Of a stretch of 29,134 nt of DNA, positions 13,531-23,200 are shown one piece after another. Within the stretch, counting starts at the first letter, position 1, and the number at the start of each line of letters is the position of its first letter. Under the pieces are notes generated by a model that saw only the letters and a list, made by a program, of their open reading frames with translations, made no database searches and was not told where the DNA came from. Both the position numbers and the translations under genes were made by a program. The DNA comes from Verrucomicrobia subdivision 3 bacterium UBA693 (GTDB lineage: Bacteria; Verrucomicrobiota; Verrucomicrobiia; Limisphaerales; UBA8199), in contig DBMR01000010.1 of NCBI GenBank assembly GCA_002298785.1, forward strand, positions 137,923 to 167,056, given 5' to 3'.

Positions 13531-15336
13531 ATGAAAAGCACCGAATCATCAGCCAGGTCCCGAGCCGTCGCCGTCATGCAGGCACTAGGCTTGGCTGCGA
13601 TCCTGGCATCAGCTCCTGGATGCGGCTCCAAAGCGGGCCGGAATTCCGACGCGGGTTCCGGCGAGGCTGCTCCGGGAGCTGGAGGCACGAACCGGGCAGC
13701 CGTGGGGACCCCGGTGGATTTCGAGGTGCGACTGGCAGCGCTGACCAACCAATTAGCGACGGCTCAACTGACGCAATCGGAAGTCATTTCCAACCTGCTT
13801 GCCCGGATCAACCAACTGGAGCGGAGAGACGCCGAGCGGGTGGCGACAATTGAAGCGACCCAGAAAGCGAGCGCGGGCGAGTTGCTTGTGTATAAGGAGC
13901 AGTCGCAGAAGCTTAATCTGCAGGTTGCGGAACTCAAACAACAGGTTGGTTTGCTGGAAGCGGGGCGCGTGTTGCCCGAGATCAAGATTACGCCGGACGA
14001 TGGACCGACCACCCGGGAATTGGATCAACAGCTCCGCATAGCCGAACGCAAGAATGAGCTGGCGGCAGAAGCGGCCGAAGCGCGCGCGAAAGAGCAGCCT
14101 CAACTCAGCATTGGCGAGGGCGGCATCGCTCTCCGGTCGGCGGACACCAACTTCGTCCTGAGATTGAGAGGAGAACTGCAACTCGATACCCGCCTCTTCG
14201 CGGACGACAACCCGCATTCCGAGGGGAATGACACTTTCTTGTTGCGCCGGGCGCGACCGATCATGGAAGGCACGTTGTTTCGGGATTTCAGTTTTGCCTT
14301 CGTACCTGATTTTGGCGGATCCAGCGTGCAAATCTTCGATGCCTGGCTCAATTACAAATACAACCCCGCCTTGCAGTTGAAAGCCGGCAAATTCAAGGGG
14401 CCGGTCGGACTGGAGCAATTGCAGGCCGACACGACGCTCCCGTTCAATGAGCGCGGTTTGCCCTCGGACCTCGTTCCCATTCGCAACGTGGGTGTGTCCT
14501 TGTGGGGAGAGGTGGGGCAGGGGGTGCTCAGCTATGCCGTCGGCGCCTTCAATGTCACCGGGGACTCGCGGAATTCCGCGAACGCTGATTTCGGCGATGA
14601 CAAGGAGTTTTCCGCGCGTCTGTTTGTGAGTCCATTCAAGACCACCGAGTTGACGGCATTACAGGGCCTGGGCTTTGGTCTGGGGGGCAGCTACAGCCAG
14701 GTGAATTCGAACGCCAGCGCGCTTCCCAGCACGATCGGCGGCAAGCTCCCCGGTTACTTCACCTCGGCGCAGCAGCAATTCTTCGCCTACAATCCCGTCA
14801 ACGGCACAGTGGTTGCCGATGGCGCTCAATGGCGGCTCTCTCCTCAGTTGTCTTACCTGATCGGGCCTTTTGGGTTGCTCGGGGAATACACGATCTCACA
14901 TCAATCGGTGGTCAACAGTTTCACCACGCACGCGGCGGCCCTGGAACATTCGGCCTGGCAATTGTCCGCCCAGTGGGTGCTCACCGGTGAAAAGGCCTCG
15001 TTTACCGGCATTACTCCGCTCCGCAATTTTAATCCCAGGAACGGTGGCTGGGGCGCCTGGCAGTTGGTTGGGCGTTTGGGAGGACTCAGCCTGGACGATA
15101 AGACCTTTCCGGAGTTCTCGAACCCGGATTTCTCGGCCCACAGCGCGACAGCCTGGTCGGTCGGCATCAACTGGTGGTTGAACAAGAACGTCCGGGTGTT
15201 GACGAGTTTCTCGCGCACCAGTTTCAGTGGCGGGGGCGCCTCCAACCCTCTGGACGCCAATTCATACAACGCTCCAGCCACGGTCACCGCCCAAAACGAA
15301 AACGTGTTCTTCACCCGCCTGCAATTGGCGTTTTGA
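13531..15336 (+). CDS. Porin O/P-type outer-membrane protein with N-terminal coiled coil
   Basis: The 601-residue protein starts at ATG 13531 (MKSTESSARS); longer frames run into the sulfate-binding gene. The signal region LGLAAILASAPGCGSK could be a loose lipobox (Cys near 32). Residues about 62-150 form a coiled coil (LAALTNQLATAQ, LNLQVAELKQQVGLLEAG). The remaining 400 residues are a barrel with RLRGELQLDTRLFADDNPH, TFLLRRARPIMEGTLFRDFSF, LQLKAGKFKGPVGLEQLQ and the final FFTRLQLAF, matching the phosphate-selective porin O/P family. It would pass anions across the outer membrane. It is 118 bases after the sulfate-binding gene and may serve the same uptake pathway. Confidence 0.85.
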   Translation: MKSTESSARSRAVAVMQALGLAAILASAPGCGSKAGRNSDAGSGEAAPGAGGTNRAAVGTPVDFEVRLAALTNQLATAQLTQSEVISNLLARINQLERRDAERVATIEATQKASAGELLVYKEQSQKLNLQVAELKQQVGLLEAGRVLPEIKITPDDGPTTRELDQQLRIAERKNELAAEAAEARAKEQPQLSIGEGGIALRSADTNFVLRLRGELQLDTRLFADDNPHSEGNDTFLLRRARPIMEGTLFRDFSFAFVPDFGGSSVQIFDAWLNYKYNPALQLKAGKFKGPVGLEQLQADTTLPFNERGLPSDLVPIRNVGVSLWGEVGQGVLSYAVGAFNVTGDSRNSANADFGDDKEFSARLFVSPFKTTELTALQGLGFGLGGSYSQVNSNASALPSTIGGKLPGYFTSAQQQFFAYNPVNGTVVADGAQWRLSPQLSYLIGPFGLLGEYTISHQSVVNSFTTHAAALEHSAWQLSAQWVLTGEKASFTGITPLRNFNPRNGGWGAWQLVGRLGGLSLDDKTFPEFSNPDFSAHSATAWSVGINWWLNKNVRVLTSFSRTSFSGGGASNPLDANSYNAPATVTAQNENVFFTRLQLAF

Positions 15337-15371
15337 AAATGTTACCCGGCGCATGAATCAATTTGCAAAAT

Positions 15372-15399
15372 TCCCCGGACGGGGAGTCCTCGTTTCTCC
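15372..15399 (+). terminator. Weak terminator-like hairpin after the porin gene
   Basis: TCCCCG (15372-15377) and CGGGGA (15380-15385) form a 6-bp stem with a two-base GA centre, followed by GTCCTCGTTTCTCC. The loop is tight and the T content modest, so the call is weak. Confidence 0.3.
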
Positions 15400-15439
15400 A
15401 AACCATCAATCAATACCAAACCAACAACGATCTTAAGCA

Positions 15440-16432
15440 ATGAAAGCCTTCAAAATTCTCCGCCCGCAAGGTGCCGCCACCGTGGTGAGCGGGCTTGTCT
15501 TATCCTTCGGCGTGGCCCAGGCCGCCCCGTTTCTCTATGCGCCCGGTGACCTGGTGCTGTCGTTTCGCCAGGTCGGCGGGGCCTCGGATTATGTGGTCAA
15601 TATTGGCAAAGCCGCCTACTTCTCAACCCTGGCCGCCGGTGCGACGATTACGATCAGCAACCTCTCCGTCGCCCAGTTGAATTCGGCCTTTCCGACGCTG
15701 AACGGGCTGCAATGGTCGGTGGCCGGAGCGAACCGCCCGCCGCTGGCGCCCGGGTTCCCCTTGCAGACGATTTGGGTGGTGGCCCCGCGGCTGGATCCTG
15801 CGGTGCGAAGTTCAGGCTGGTTGCGGAAGGGGCAGTATGTCCAGGGCACTGCCGCCGGGCAGATCGATGCCATCGGGTTCAACGCCGCCACCGCCAGCAG
15901 CACTTTGACCGCTGGACCGGATAACACCGCCACCGGCGTGGTCATCCCGACGACGACCGCTTACGCGCTCAGCCCGGTGCTTGGCGACGCAGGAAACTAC
16001 GCGGGCACTTTTCAGGGAAATGTGGAAAGTGCGACCGCCGTTGATTTCGATGCGAGTGCCGGAAACCTTTCCCGAGCCGACCTCTACGAGCTAATTCCGG
16101 GCCTGGCCGCGGATGGAACAGCCAACACGCCGGGGCGTTACCTGGGTTATTTCGAACTCAAGCCCGACGGTTTGCTGACTTTCAACACCGGCATATCGCT
16201 CCCTCCCGCACCGAGCATCACCGCGATCGCATACGACCAAAACGTGGCCACGGTCTCGTTTACCACGTCAGGCACCGGCAACTACAGTCTTCGGGCTTCC
16301 AACGCTCTCGGTGCGCCGGTCAGTTCCTGGCCAGTGGTGAGTGGGCCGGTGGCCGGCACCGGCGCCCTGGTTTCCTTGCAAGACACCAACGCGGCCAGCG
16401 CTCGCTTCTATGCGGTTGAAGTTCAACCCTAG
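15440..16432 (+). CDS. Secreted protein of unknown function
   Basis: The 330-residue protein has a Sec signal (KAFKILRPQGAATVVSGLVLSFGVAQAAPF) with a likely cut near AQA-AP. The mature part starts YAPGDLVLSFRQVGGASDYVVNIGKAAYF, a segment seen in many Verrucomicrobia extracellular proteins, and has a low-Cys, Gly/Ala/Thr-rich composition. The end, NYSLRASNALGAPVSSW, SLQDTNAASARFYAVEV, looks like the short beta-sandwich tail frequent in exported Verrucomicrobia proteins. No catalytic motif is visible. It lies between the porin and the PstS-like-fold gene, on the same strand. I do not recognise its function. Confidence 0.75.
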   Translation: MKAFKILRPQGAATVVSGLVLSFGVAQAAPFLYAPGDLVLSFRQVGGASDYVVNIGKAAYFSTLAAGATITISNLSVAQLNSAFPTLNGLQWSVAGANRPPLAPGFPLQTIWVVAPRLDPAVRSSGWLRKGQYVQGTAAGQIDAIGFNAATASSTLTAGPDNTATGVVIPTTTAYALSPVLGDAGNYAGTFQGNVESATAVDFDASAGNLSRADLYELIPGLAADGTANTPGRYLGYFELKPDGLLTFNTGISLPPAPSITAIAYDQNVATVSFTTSGTGNYSLRASNALGAPVSSWPVVSGPVAGTGALVSLQDTNAASARFYAVEVQP

Positions 16433-16501
16433 ACCAACACTAGGAACACCAGGCCAGACCTATTTATCAACATCGCTCCAACTCAAAATTCTCAACATTA
16501 A

Positions 16502-17587
16502 ATGAAAACACTGACACTTCCTTCCATGATCACCGCCGGCCTGCTGCTCTCGAGCAGCGCCTGGGCGCAAATTCAAATCAACATCTCGGGGGCGGTAGCC
16601 TTCCGCGACACTTCGTATCGAGCTATCCGGAGCCTGTATGGCGCGAATCTGTCCTCGCAAAACCCGGCGGATGCCCCTGGCACTGAGAACCAGCTTAAGG
16701 TCACTTGGGCCGGCACGATTCCCACCTTGTTCGGCGCGCAAACCGTTACGATCCGCGCCTACTATAATGGCGCCAACGCCGGCATTCAGGATCTGACTCA
16801 AAACCGCAATGTCAGTTATCTGACGGCCTCCACGCCAGGGGATACCAATACGGTGAATCTACAGTCGGACGTCGCCTATTCCTCGGTCTTCCAGCAATCG
16901 ACAGCGTTCCTTACCCCGGTATTGGACGATATTCGATTTGGGGTGACGCCGGTCCACTTTGTGAAGAGCACCACCGCACCCGCGGGTCTGACGAATATCA
17001 CCTCGCAGCAGTTTCGGACTCTGGCCGCAAACGGGGCCCTGCCGGGTTGGTTCTTTACCGGCAACACCAATGACACCGGTCTCATCTATTACGTCAGTCG
17101 AGATCCCAGCGCGGGGCAGCGGACAATCGTCCAGAAAGAGAATGGCTTTACGGCGAACCCGATATTCTACACCTGGGTGACCAATGCCGGTCTGCCTCAG
17201 TTTGTGGTGGATTCGACCGGTCGCACTTCGACCCAGATCCGCGACCTGTTGAATGTGGCAGGGCCCGCGATCAGTTATCTCACCGGAGTCGACGCGATCA
17301 ACGTGAACGGTGGGGCGAATATCCTCAGCTTCAACGGGGTCAAAGCGTTCCTCGGCGCGTATAACTCGATCAGCAATAACCCGCTACCGGTGGTTGCCGG
17401 CCAGTACAGCCAGTGGGGCTACGAGCATCTGTTCATCCGCACCACTGCTTCTCAAAACATTCGCAACTTCCGCAACGCGCTCCTGGCAAAGATTCAAATC
17501 GATTTGCAGACCTCCGCCTACTCGGTTCCGATCAACAAGGTCTTGGTTGAACGCACGGCCGAAGGCGGCCCGGTTTCACCGCAGTAA
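16502..17587 (+). CDS. Secreted protein, candidate PstS-like periplasmic-binding fold
   Basis: The 361-residue protein has a clean Sec signal (LPSMITAGLLLSSSAWAQIQ). The mature start INISGAVAFRDTSYRAIRSLYG resembles the first strand/helix of type 2 periplasmic-binding proteins. LTNITSQQFRTLAANGALPGW with the later YYVSRDPSAGQRTIVQ resembles the LTNIT...W and R-D-x-x-SGTR hinge of PstS. QWGYEHLFIRTT could be the late lobe. These similarities are read by eye and not secure. The neighbouring porin O/P would suit an oxyanion-binding partner. A strong terminator closes the gene. Other secreted families remain possible. Confidence 0.65.
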   Translation: MKTLTLPSMITAGLLLSSSAWAQIQINISGAVAFRDTSYRAIRSLYGANLSSQNPADAPGTENQLKVTWAGTIPTLFGAQTVTIRAYYNGANAGIQDLTQNRNVSYLTASTPGDTNTVNLQSDVAYSSVFQQSTAFLTPVLDDIRFGVTPVHFVKSTTAPAGLTNITSQQFRTLAANGALPGWFFTGNTNDTGLIYYVSRDPSAGQRTIVQKENGFTANPIFYTWVTNAGLPQFVVDSTGRTSTQIRDLLNVAGPAISYLTGVDAINVNGGANILSFNGVKAFLGAYNSISNNPLPVVAGQYSQWGYEHLFIRTTASQNIRNFRNALLAKIQIDLQTSAYSVPINKVLVERTAEGGPVSPQ

Positions 17588-17606
17588 TCAGCAGTGAGTC
17601 GGGGTT

Positions 17607-17645
17607 GACCGGGCACAGCGGCTGGATCTGTGCCCGGTCTTTAAT
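17607..17645 (+). terminator. Strong rho-independent terminator
   Basis: GACCGGGCACAG (17607-17618) and CTGTGCCCGGTC (17628-17639) are a perfect 12-bp stem with a 9-base loop, followed by TTTAAT. It lies 20 bases after the stop of the secreted-protein gene and separates that group from the secretion operon. Confidence 0.85.
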
Positions 17646-17714
17646 CATCCCGTCGACAAATACCACCCATCTGAAATACCACGGCTTTTGCGGCGAGAAT
17701 TCACGACCATACCA

Positions 17715-20282
17715 ATGGAGTGCTTAAGGCTTTTCAAATTGACGGGTGAGTCGTCCGTGCTCCGAGTGGCCTTCCGTTGCTGGCAGCCGGCCGTGACTCG
17801 TCTGTCGCTGCTGGTGCTGGCGGCTGCTTTGTTCGCTCCGATAAGGCTCGGCGCCGAGGCAGTGGCTCCCGACAAAGCGAACCAGAGCTTGAACGAATCC
17901 AATCGGGTGAGCCTCTCGTCATCCGGTACGGCATTCTGCATTACGGGTTTCGAGGTGTCAGGCAGCCAGGCTATCACGCCGGACGAGATCAATCGCCTCA
18001 TGCAGCCTGCCACGGGCACCAACGTGAGCCTCGCGGCAATCCGCCGAGCCCTGGTCGCGCTGCAGGAAACCTATCGCGAGCGTGGCTACCGTCAGGTAAC
18101 CGTGACGCTCCCGCGTCAGACTTTGGACCATGGAGTGGTGCGGATTTCAATTGTCGAAGGTCCGGGGGGCCCGCATGAGCCGTCTCCGGCGGCGAACTCA
18201 GTCCCAAAAGGCCAGCTCGGAGAGGTGCCGTCATATCCCATGCGTCACTTCGAGGTACGCGGCAACACCGCGCTAACCGCGGAGGAGTTGGATGGAATCA
18301 TCGGCCCTCTGGTCGGTCCCTCAGTGACGGAGACGGCGGTTCGCGATGCCTTATCCGATTTGCGGAAGGCATATGATGCCCGTGGGTTCACCGGTGTCAC
18401 GGTGGCGGTTCCCGAGCAAGTGCTCCTGGATGGGACGGTGGTGATCAATGTTCAGGAGGGGGGAAATCGGAACGTTGCAAACGACCGCGACTCCGCCGTC
18501 AAGAACGTCGAGCCGAGCGTGGCGCCCGTCCGCTCGTTCGAGGTTCGCCATTATGAAGTGCAGGGCAATACCTTGCTCTCTCCGGAGATCGTGTCTGGGA
18601 TTTTCACGAATTCCGTGGGAACAAACGTGACCCTGGCCCAAATCCAAAAGGCTTTGGGTGAATTGCAGTTGGCCTACCGTGAGCGCGGGTTTGCCACGGT
18701 GTCGGTGGGCTTGCCAGAGCAGCGGCTCACCAACGCCGTCGTCTATGTGGAAGTCACCGAGGGGCGCCTGGTGGACATCAACATCATCGGGAATCGCTAT
18801 TTCAGCTCGAACAATATCTCCCGCGCGCTGCCGAGTTTGCGGACCAATTCACTGCTTAATAGCCGGGTGCTTCAGCGCGAACTCGATATCGCCAATCAGA
18901 ATTCGGACCGACAGATCTACCCGACGATTGGGCCCGGTCCCGATCCCGGCACCAGTGCCTTGGCGTTGCGGGTCAAAGACCGGCTGCCGCTTCATGGCCG
19001 GGCGGACGTCAATAATTACAACACCCCCGGCACGCCCGATTGGCGCATCAACACGTCGTTGAGTTACGCCAATCTCTGGCAGCGTGAACATCAGCTCGGA
19101 GTTTCCTATGGCTTTAGCCCCGAAGAATTCAAATCTGCCGGGTTGATGTCGGATTATCTATTGAACCGTCCGCTGATCGCAAACTATGGCGGCTACTACC
19201 GAATGCCGTTTGGAACCGCGGCGGCGCTCGCCGAGCAAATTGGGGCGTCGGCTGGTCGCTTCGGGTACGACGAAGCCACGCGGCAGTACCGGTTGCCACC
19301 CGCGGGTGCCCGGCCGGATCTCACTTTTTACGCGAGCGGCTCATCCAGCGATACCGGCGTGAAATATGGACCGCTGACGGTCATCACCAACACGCCGTTG
19401 CTCACGATGGCTTCCCAGGATTCAGGCCAAAACCTGACCTTGAATAACAGTGCCGGCATGCGCCTAAACGTGCCGCTGACACTTGACGAGAACCATCGCT
19501 TCAGCTTCTCGGGAGGGCTGGATGCGAAGTACTACTCGCTCGACAGCTACAATACGAACAACTTCATCATCACGACGGTAGTTACAAATTCTCAAGGCTC
19601 TCAGACGTTGCGCAGCGTGGTGCCGTTTGCGCAGCCGAAGCACAGCGTGCAGCTTGCCTACCTCCCGCTCGCTCTTGGTGCCGATTACTTTCAGTCGGAT
19701 AAGGCGGGAAGCTTCTCGGCCAGCCTAGGTGTCAGCGTGAACTTCCTCGGCCAGCAAAAGGATTCTGCCGCCGCGGCCTACTCCACCAACGCCAGCCCAA
19801 CTTATGCCAAAGTGAACCTCTCCCTCACGCGGGAGCAGCGGCTGTACCAGCAATGGTCGTTGCTGGTGCGTGCAAACGGCCAGGCAGCTTCACAGCCCCT
19901 GATCAGCAACGAGCAGTTTGCCCTCGGGGGCGTGGGAAGCGTGCGGGGTTACTATGAGGGCGACGAATACGGCGACAGCGGTTGGTTTGGCAGTCTGGAA
20001 CTCCGCACGCCGTTCGTGAGCACCCAGGTCCCAATTTGGTCCGGCTCGGTTCCGGCCTGGTTGCGCGGGTCGATTTTCTTCGATGGCGGCCAAAGATTTC
20101 TGCTAGATAACGCGCCCGGATCGGATTCCAACCGCACCATGTTTGGCACTGGGCTCAGCCTGTCCGCCAACATTAATAACCATGTGGACACGAGGATCAC
20201 GGTGGCATGGCCGTTGCGTAATTCCCCCAATACCGCTGCCTTCGAACCGCGCGTCTATTTTTCGCTGGGAGGTCAATTCTGA
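17715..20282 (+). CDS. TpsB-type outer-membrane exoprotein transporter with four POTRA-like units
   Basis: The 855-residue protein (ATG 17715; a TTG at 17688 is an alternative) has a signal region ending AALFAPIRLGAEA. Three tandem POTRA_2-like repeats start at about residues 79 (FEVSGSQAITPDEI), 179 (FEVRGNTALTAEEL) and 280 (YEVQGNTLLSPEIV). Each ends in a V-x-V-x-LPxQ..VxIxVxEG pattern. A fourth, the ShlB POTRA, begins near 353 (VDINIIGNRYFSS). The barrel follows (about 430-855) with the VRGYYEG loop-6 signature at 743 and a terminal GGQF. FhaC/ShlB proteins use two POTRA domains, so this one has two extra. It should recognise the TPS domain of the downstream exoprotein. Its stop shares a base with the next start (TGATG). 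Confidence 0.93.
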   Translation: MECLRLFKLTGESSVLRVAFRCWQPAVTRLSLLVLAAALFAPIRLGAEAVAPDKANQSLNESNRVSLSSSGTAFCITGFEVSGSQAITPDEINRLMQPATGTNVSLAAIRRALVALQETYRERGYRQVTVTLPRQTLDHGVVRISIVEGPGGPHEPSPAANSVPKGQLGEVPSYPMRHFEVRGNTALTAEELDGIIGPLVGPSVTETAVRDALSDLRKAYDARGFTGVTVAVPEQVLLDGTVVINVQEGGNRNVANDRDSAVKNVEPSVAPVRSFEVRHYEVQGNTLLSPEIVSGIFTNSVGTNVTLAQIQKALGELQLAYRERGFATVSVGLPEQRLTNAVVYVEVTEGRLVDINIIGNRYFSSNNISRALPSLRTNSLLNSRVLQRELDIANQNSDRQIYPTIGPGPDPGTSALALRVKDRLPLHGRADVNNYNTPGTPDWRINTSLSYANLWQREHQLGVSYGFSPEEFKSAGLMSDYLLNRPLIANYGGYYRMPFGTAAALAEQIGASAGRFGYDEATRQYRLPPAGARPDLTFYASGSSSDTGVKYGPLTVITNTPLLTMASQDSGQNLTLNNSAGMRLNVPLTLDENHRFSFSGGLDAKYYSLDSYNTNNFIITTVVTNSQGSQTLRSVVPFAQPKHSVQLAYLPLALGADYFQSDKAGSFSASLGVSVNFLGQQKDSAAAAYSTNASPTYAKVNLSLTREQRLYQQWSLLVRANGQAASQPLISNEQFALGGVGSVRGYYEGDEYGDSGWFGSLELRTPFVSTQVPIWSGSVPAWLRGSIFFDGGQRFLLDNAPGSDSNRTMFGTGLSLSANINNHVDTRITVAWPLRNSPNTAAFEPRVYFSLGGQF

Positions 20283-23200
20283 TGAAGAGAGGACGATTTA
20301 GCTTCCGATTGGTGGGCGGGTGGCTGTGGGGCTTTTTGCCTGGGGTGCTGCTTAACTCACTGACCGCTGACGCCGGCCCGGTCGGCATGACAGTACAACA
20401 AGGGACCGCCACGCTCGCGGCCAGCGGCAACCAACTCAATGTCAGTGTCTCTCAGAATGCGTTGCTTAATTGGCAGTCCTTCAATATCGCGCCGGGAGAG
20501 ACCACCCGATTCATCCAGCCTTCGGCACAATCGATTGTGTGGAACCGGATCCTGGATGCGAATCCCTCGCAGATTTACGGGAATCTCCAGGCCAACGGGG
20601 TGGTGGTGCTGATCAACAAATCCGGCTTTTACTTTGGGCCGAACGCATCGGTTGACGCCGCGGGTTTTGTCGCTTCCACCGCGGCGGTCACCCCCATCGA
20701 GACCGGCGCGGGCTTGTTCTGGCAGTTCAGTGGCCCACCGCCTCAGGCTCGGATTGTCAATTATGGCCGAATCAACGCGGGGGCAGGTGGCTCGCTTTTC
20801 CTGATCGGACAAAATATCGAGAATCGCGGCACGCTAAGCGCTCCTGGCGGCAACATCGGGCTGCTGGCGGGAAACGAAGTGTTGCTCAGTACACGGCCGG
20901 ACGGCCGGGCGCTCAGCGCCGCGGTTCGCTTGCCTTCGGGATCGGTGGACAATTCCGGTCAAATTCTCGCCGATGCCGGAACCATCGCGCTGCACGCGCG
21001 CGTGGTCAACCAGGATGGCCTCATCCAGGCCAATTCCGTTCGCGAACACAACGGGCAGATCGAATTGGTCGCGGCCGAGTCGATTACGCTTGGGGGAAGT
21101 TCAGTCCTTTCGGCACGAGGGGACTCCAGCGGGCCGAGTGATTCCGGCAAAGTCACAATTCTGTCCAGCGGCGGCTTCAAGGATGAATCGACTTCCCGAA
21201 TTGATGTTCAGGGCGGATTGCAGGGCGGGGCTGGTGGGGTGGTGGAAGTCTCGGCGCCGCTGATGGAGTCCATAAAATCGGAAATTGATGGCCGCGCCTT
21301 TCACGGGAGTCGCGGAGGTCGGCTCTTCATCGACCCGCTAAATATCAATCTGGGAAACAGCGGCAGCGGCAGCTCAGGCAGCGGGCAGGTCGGGGCCACA
21401 GACCCGCCCGCGGCCGGGACTCTCAATCTCGATGTTAATTCGGCGTTTCTTGGATTTTCAACGCTACGGTTGCAGGCGATCAACAATATCACACTCCTCG
21501 GAGGGGTGACGTGGGATCTGGCGGCCAGCACCGGTCTGAGGGAACCTGGCAGCCTGCTTCAGCTCGAAGCGGGCAACAACATCAACTTCTCAAGCGGCGC
21601 CGGTATTGTTGCAGGTGAGAACTGGTCGGTGAGTTTGCAGGCGGGACGCGATTTCAGCGCGGCCGATCGCGTGCGGTCGGGCATTGGCAGGATTGTGTTC
21701 TCGGGTAACGCCTCCTTGGAATCGCAGAACGGCGACATCCGTTTGCTGGCAGGCAACAATATTACCGTGGGGAGCGGATTCATTCGCACCATGGGAGGCG
21801 GCAGTATCAATGCCCAGGCTCTTTCCGGAAGCATCACCACTGGGACTCGGCCGGGTGGCTTCCGGTTTCTGCCCACCGGCTACATGGTGGATGGCGATCT
21901 GGGCGGCGTTAGCACGGGCAACGGCGGGGATGTCACCCTTGCAGCCGGACAGGATGTGATCAGCTTTCTGCCGGTGTCGGGCGGCCCCCAGGGTGATGGT
22001 GGCAGCGGCGCGTTTGGGGCGGCGGCTGGCAATGTAAACATTACTGCCGGGAGGGATGTGCAAGGGCATTTCGTATTGCGGAATGGTATTGGCACCATCT
22101 CTGCCGGTCGGGATGCCGGCACTGCGGCCAGGCTGCTGGCCTTAAGCCTGGTGGATGGCGGATGGAACGTCGAAGCGACTCACGACATTCTGCTCCAGGA
22201 AATCCGGAACCCAAACGGCACGTTCAACAACCTGGGAGGTTCCTCGTCCGCCTGGCACCATCTCTTCGACTATTCCGCCGCTGCCTTCGCGAAGCTCACG
22301 GCCGGGAATTCGGTACAGTTGCGAGGAACGGCTCTGCCCCGGAACAGCGACACGTTTGAACAAGGCATCCCGTCGATTTACCCGGGGCGCCTCGAAATTT
22401 CCGCAGGCTCCGGCGGGGTCGTGCTCGGAAACGATGTCCTGCTGTTTCCTTCACCGGCAGGCAACCTCGCACTCACGACGACGGATGGCGGATCGTTGAG
22501 CGGTACTCGAGCGGATGGTCTTACCCAGTTGATCGTCTCTGACAGTGGCAAAAAGCAATATCGGGAGTTTGGTGATTTCGGCGTCTCAGACCACGCCGCG
22601 ACTCCAATCCATGCCGCGGATACAGAACCGGTGCGCCTCTCGATTGATGGCGACCTGAATGGAATTTCTCTGGGGGTGCCAAAGCTGGCGGCAATCAGCG
22701 TGGGTGGGAATATGGTGAACAGCCGTTTCGATGGGCAAAACCTGTCGCCGAAAGATGTGACCAGCATCCATGTGGCCGGAGATATAATCAACCGCAACGA
22801 GTTCACCACCGTCGGTTCGGCCTCGGCTCCGGACTTCTCCGTATTCGACACGATATACCCCCCGTTGACCGGTAACGCTGCCGGGCTGCAGAACCTTTTC
22901 TACTACAATCCCACCACGAAGGAGCTCACGTTCCAGGGGCGAATGACCGGGGACCAGTTGCAGGCTTTGCTGAGCCTTAGGGTTCGCGTATACGATAAGA
23001 GTGGTTTTCCTGTGGTGGACGCCAGCGGTGAGCCGGTCACCCGCCCGGCCGAATTCGTCAGTGCCGAAGTGCTGAACCAGCTTTATTCGAACAGCCAGGA
23101 CGTTCCCGTGAATCCCGATACGGGTTACCGGATTGGCGGGGGCGGGGTTTTCGAGATTCGGGCGCGAAGTCTGGATCTGGGGGCGACGATCGGGATCGTT

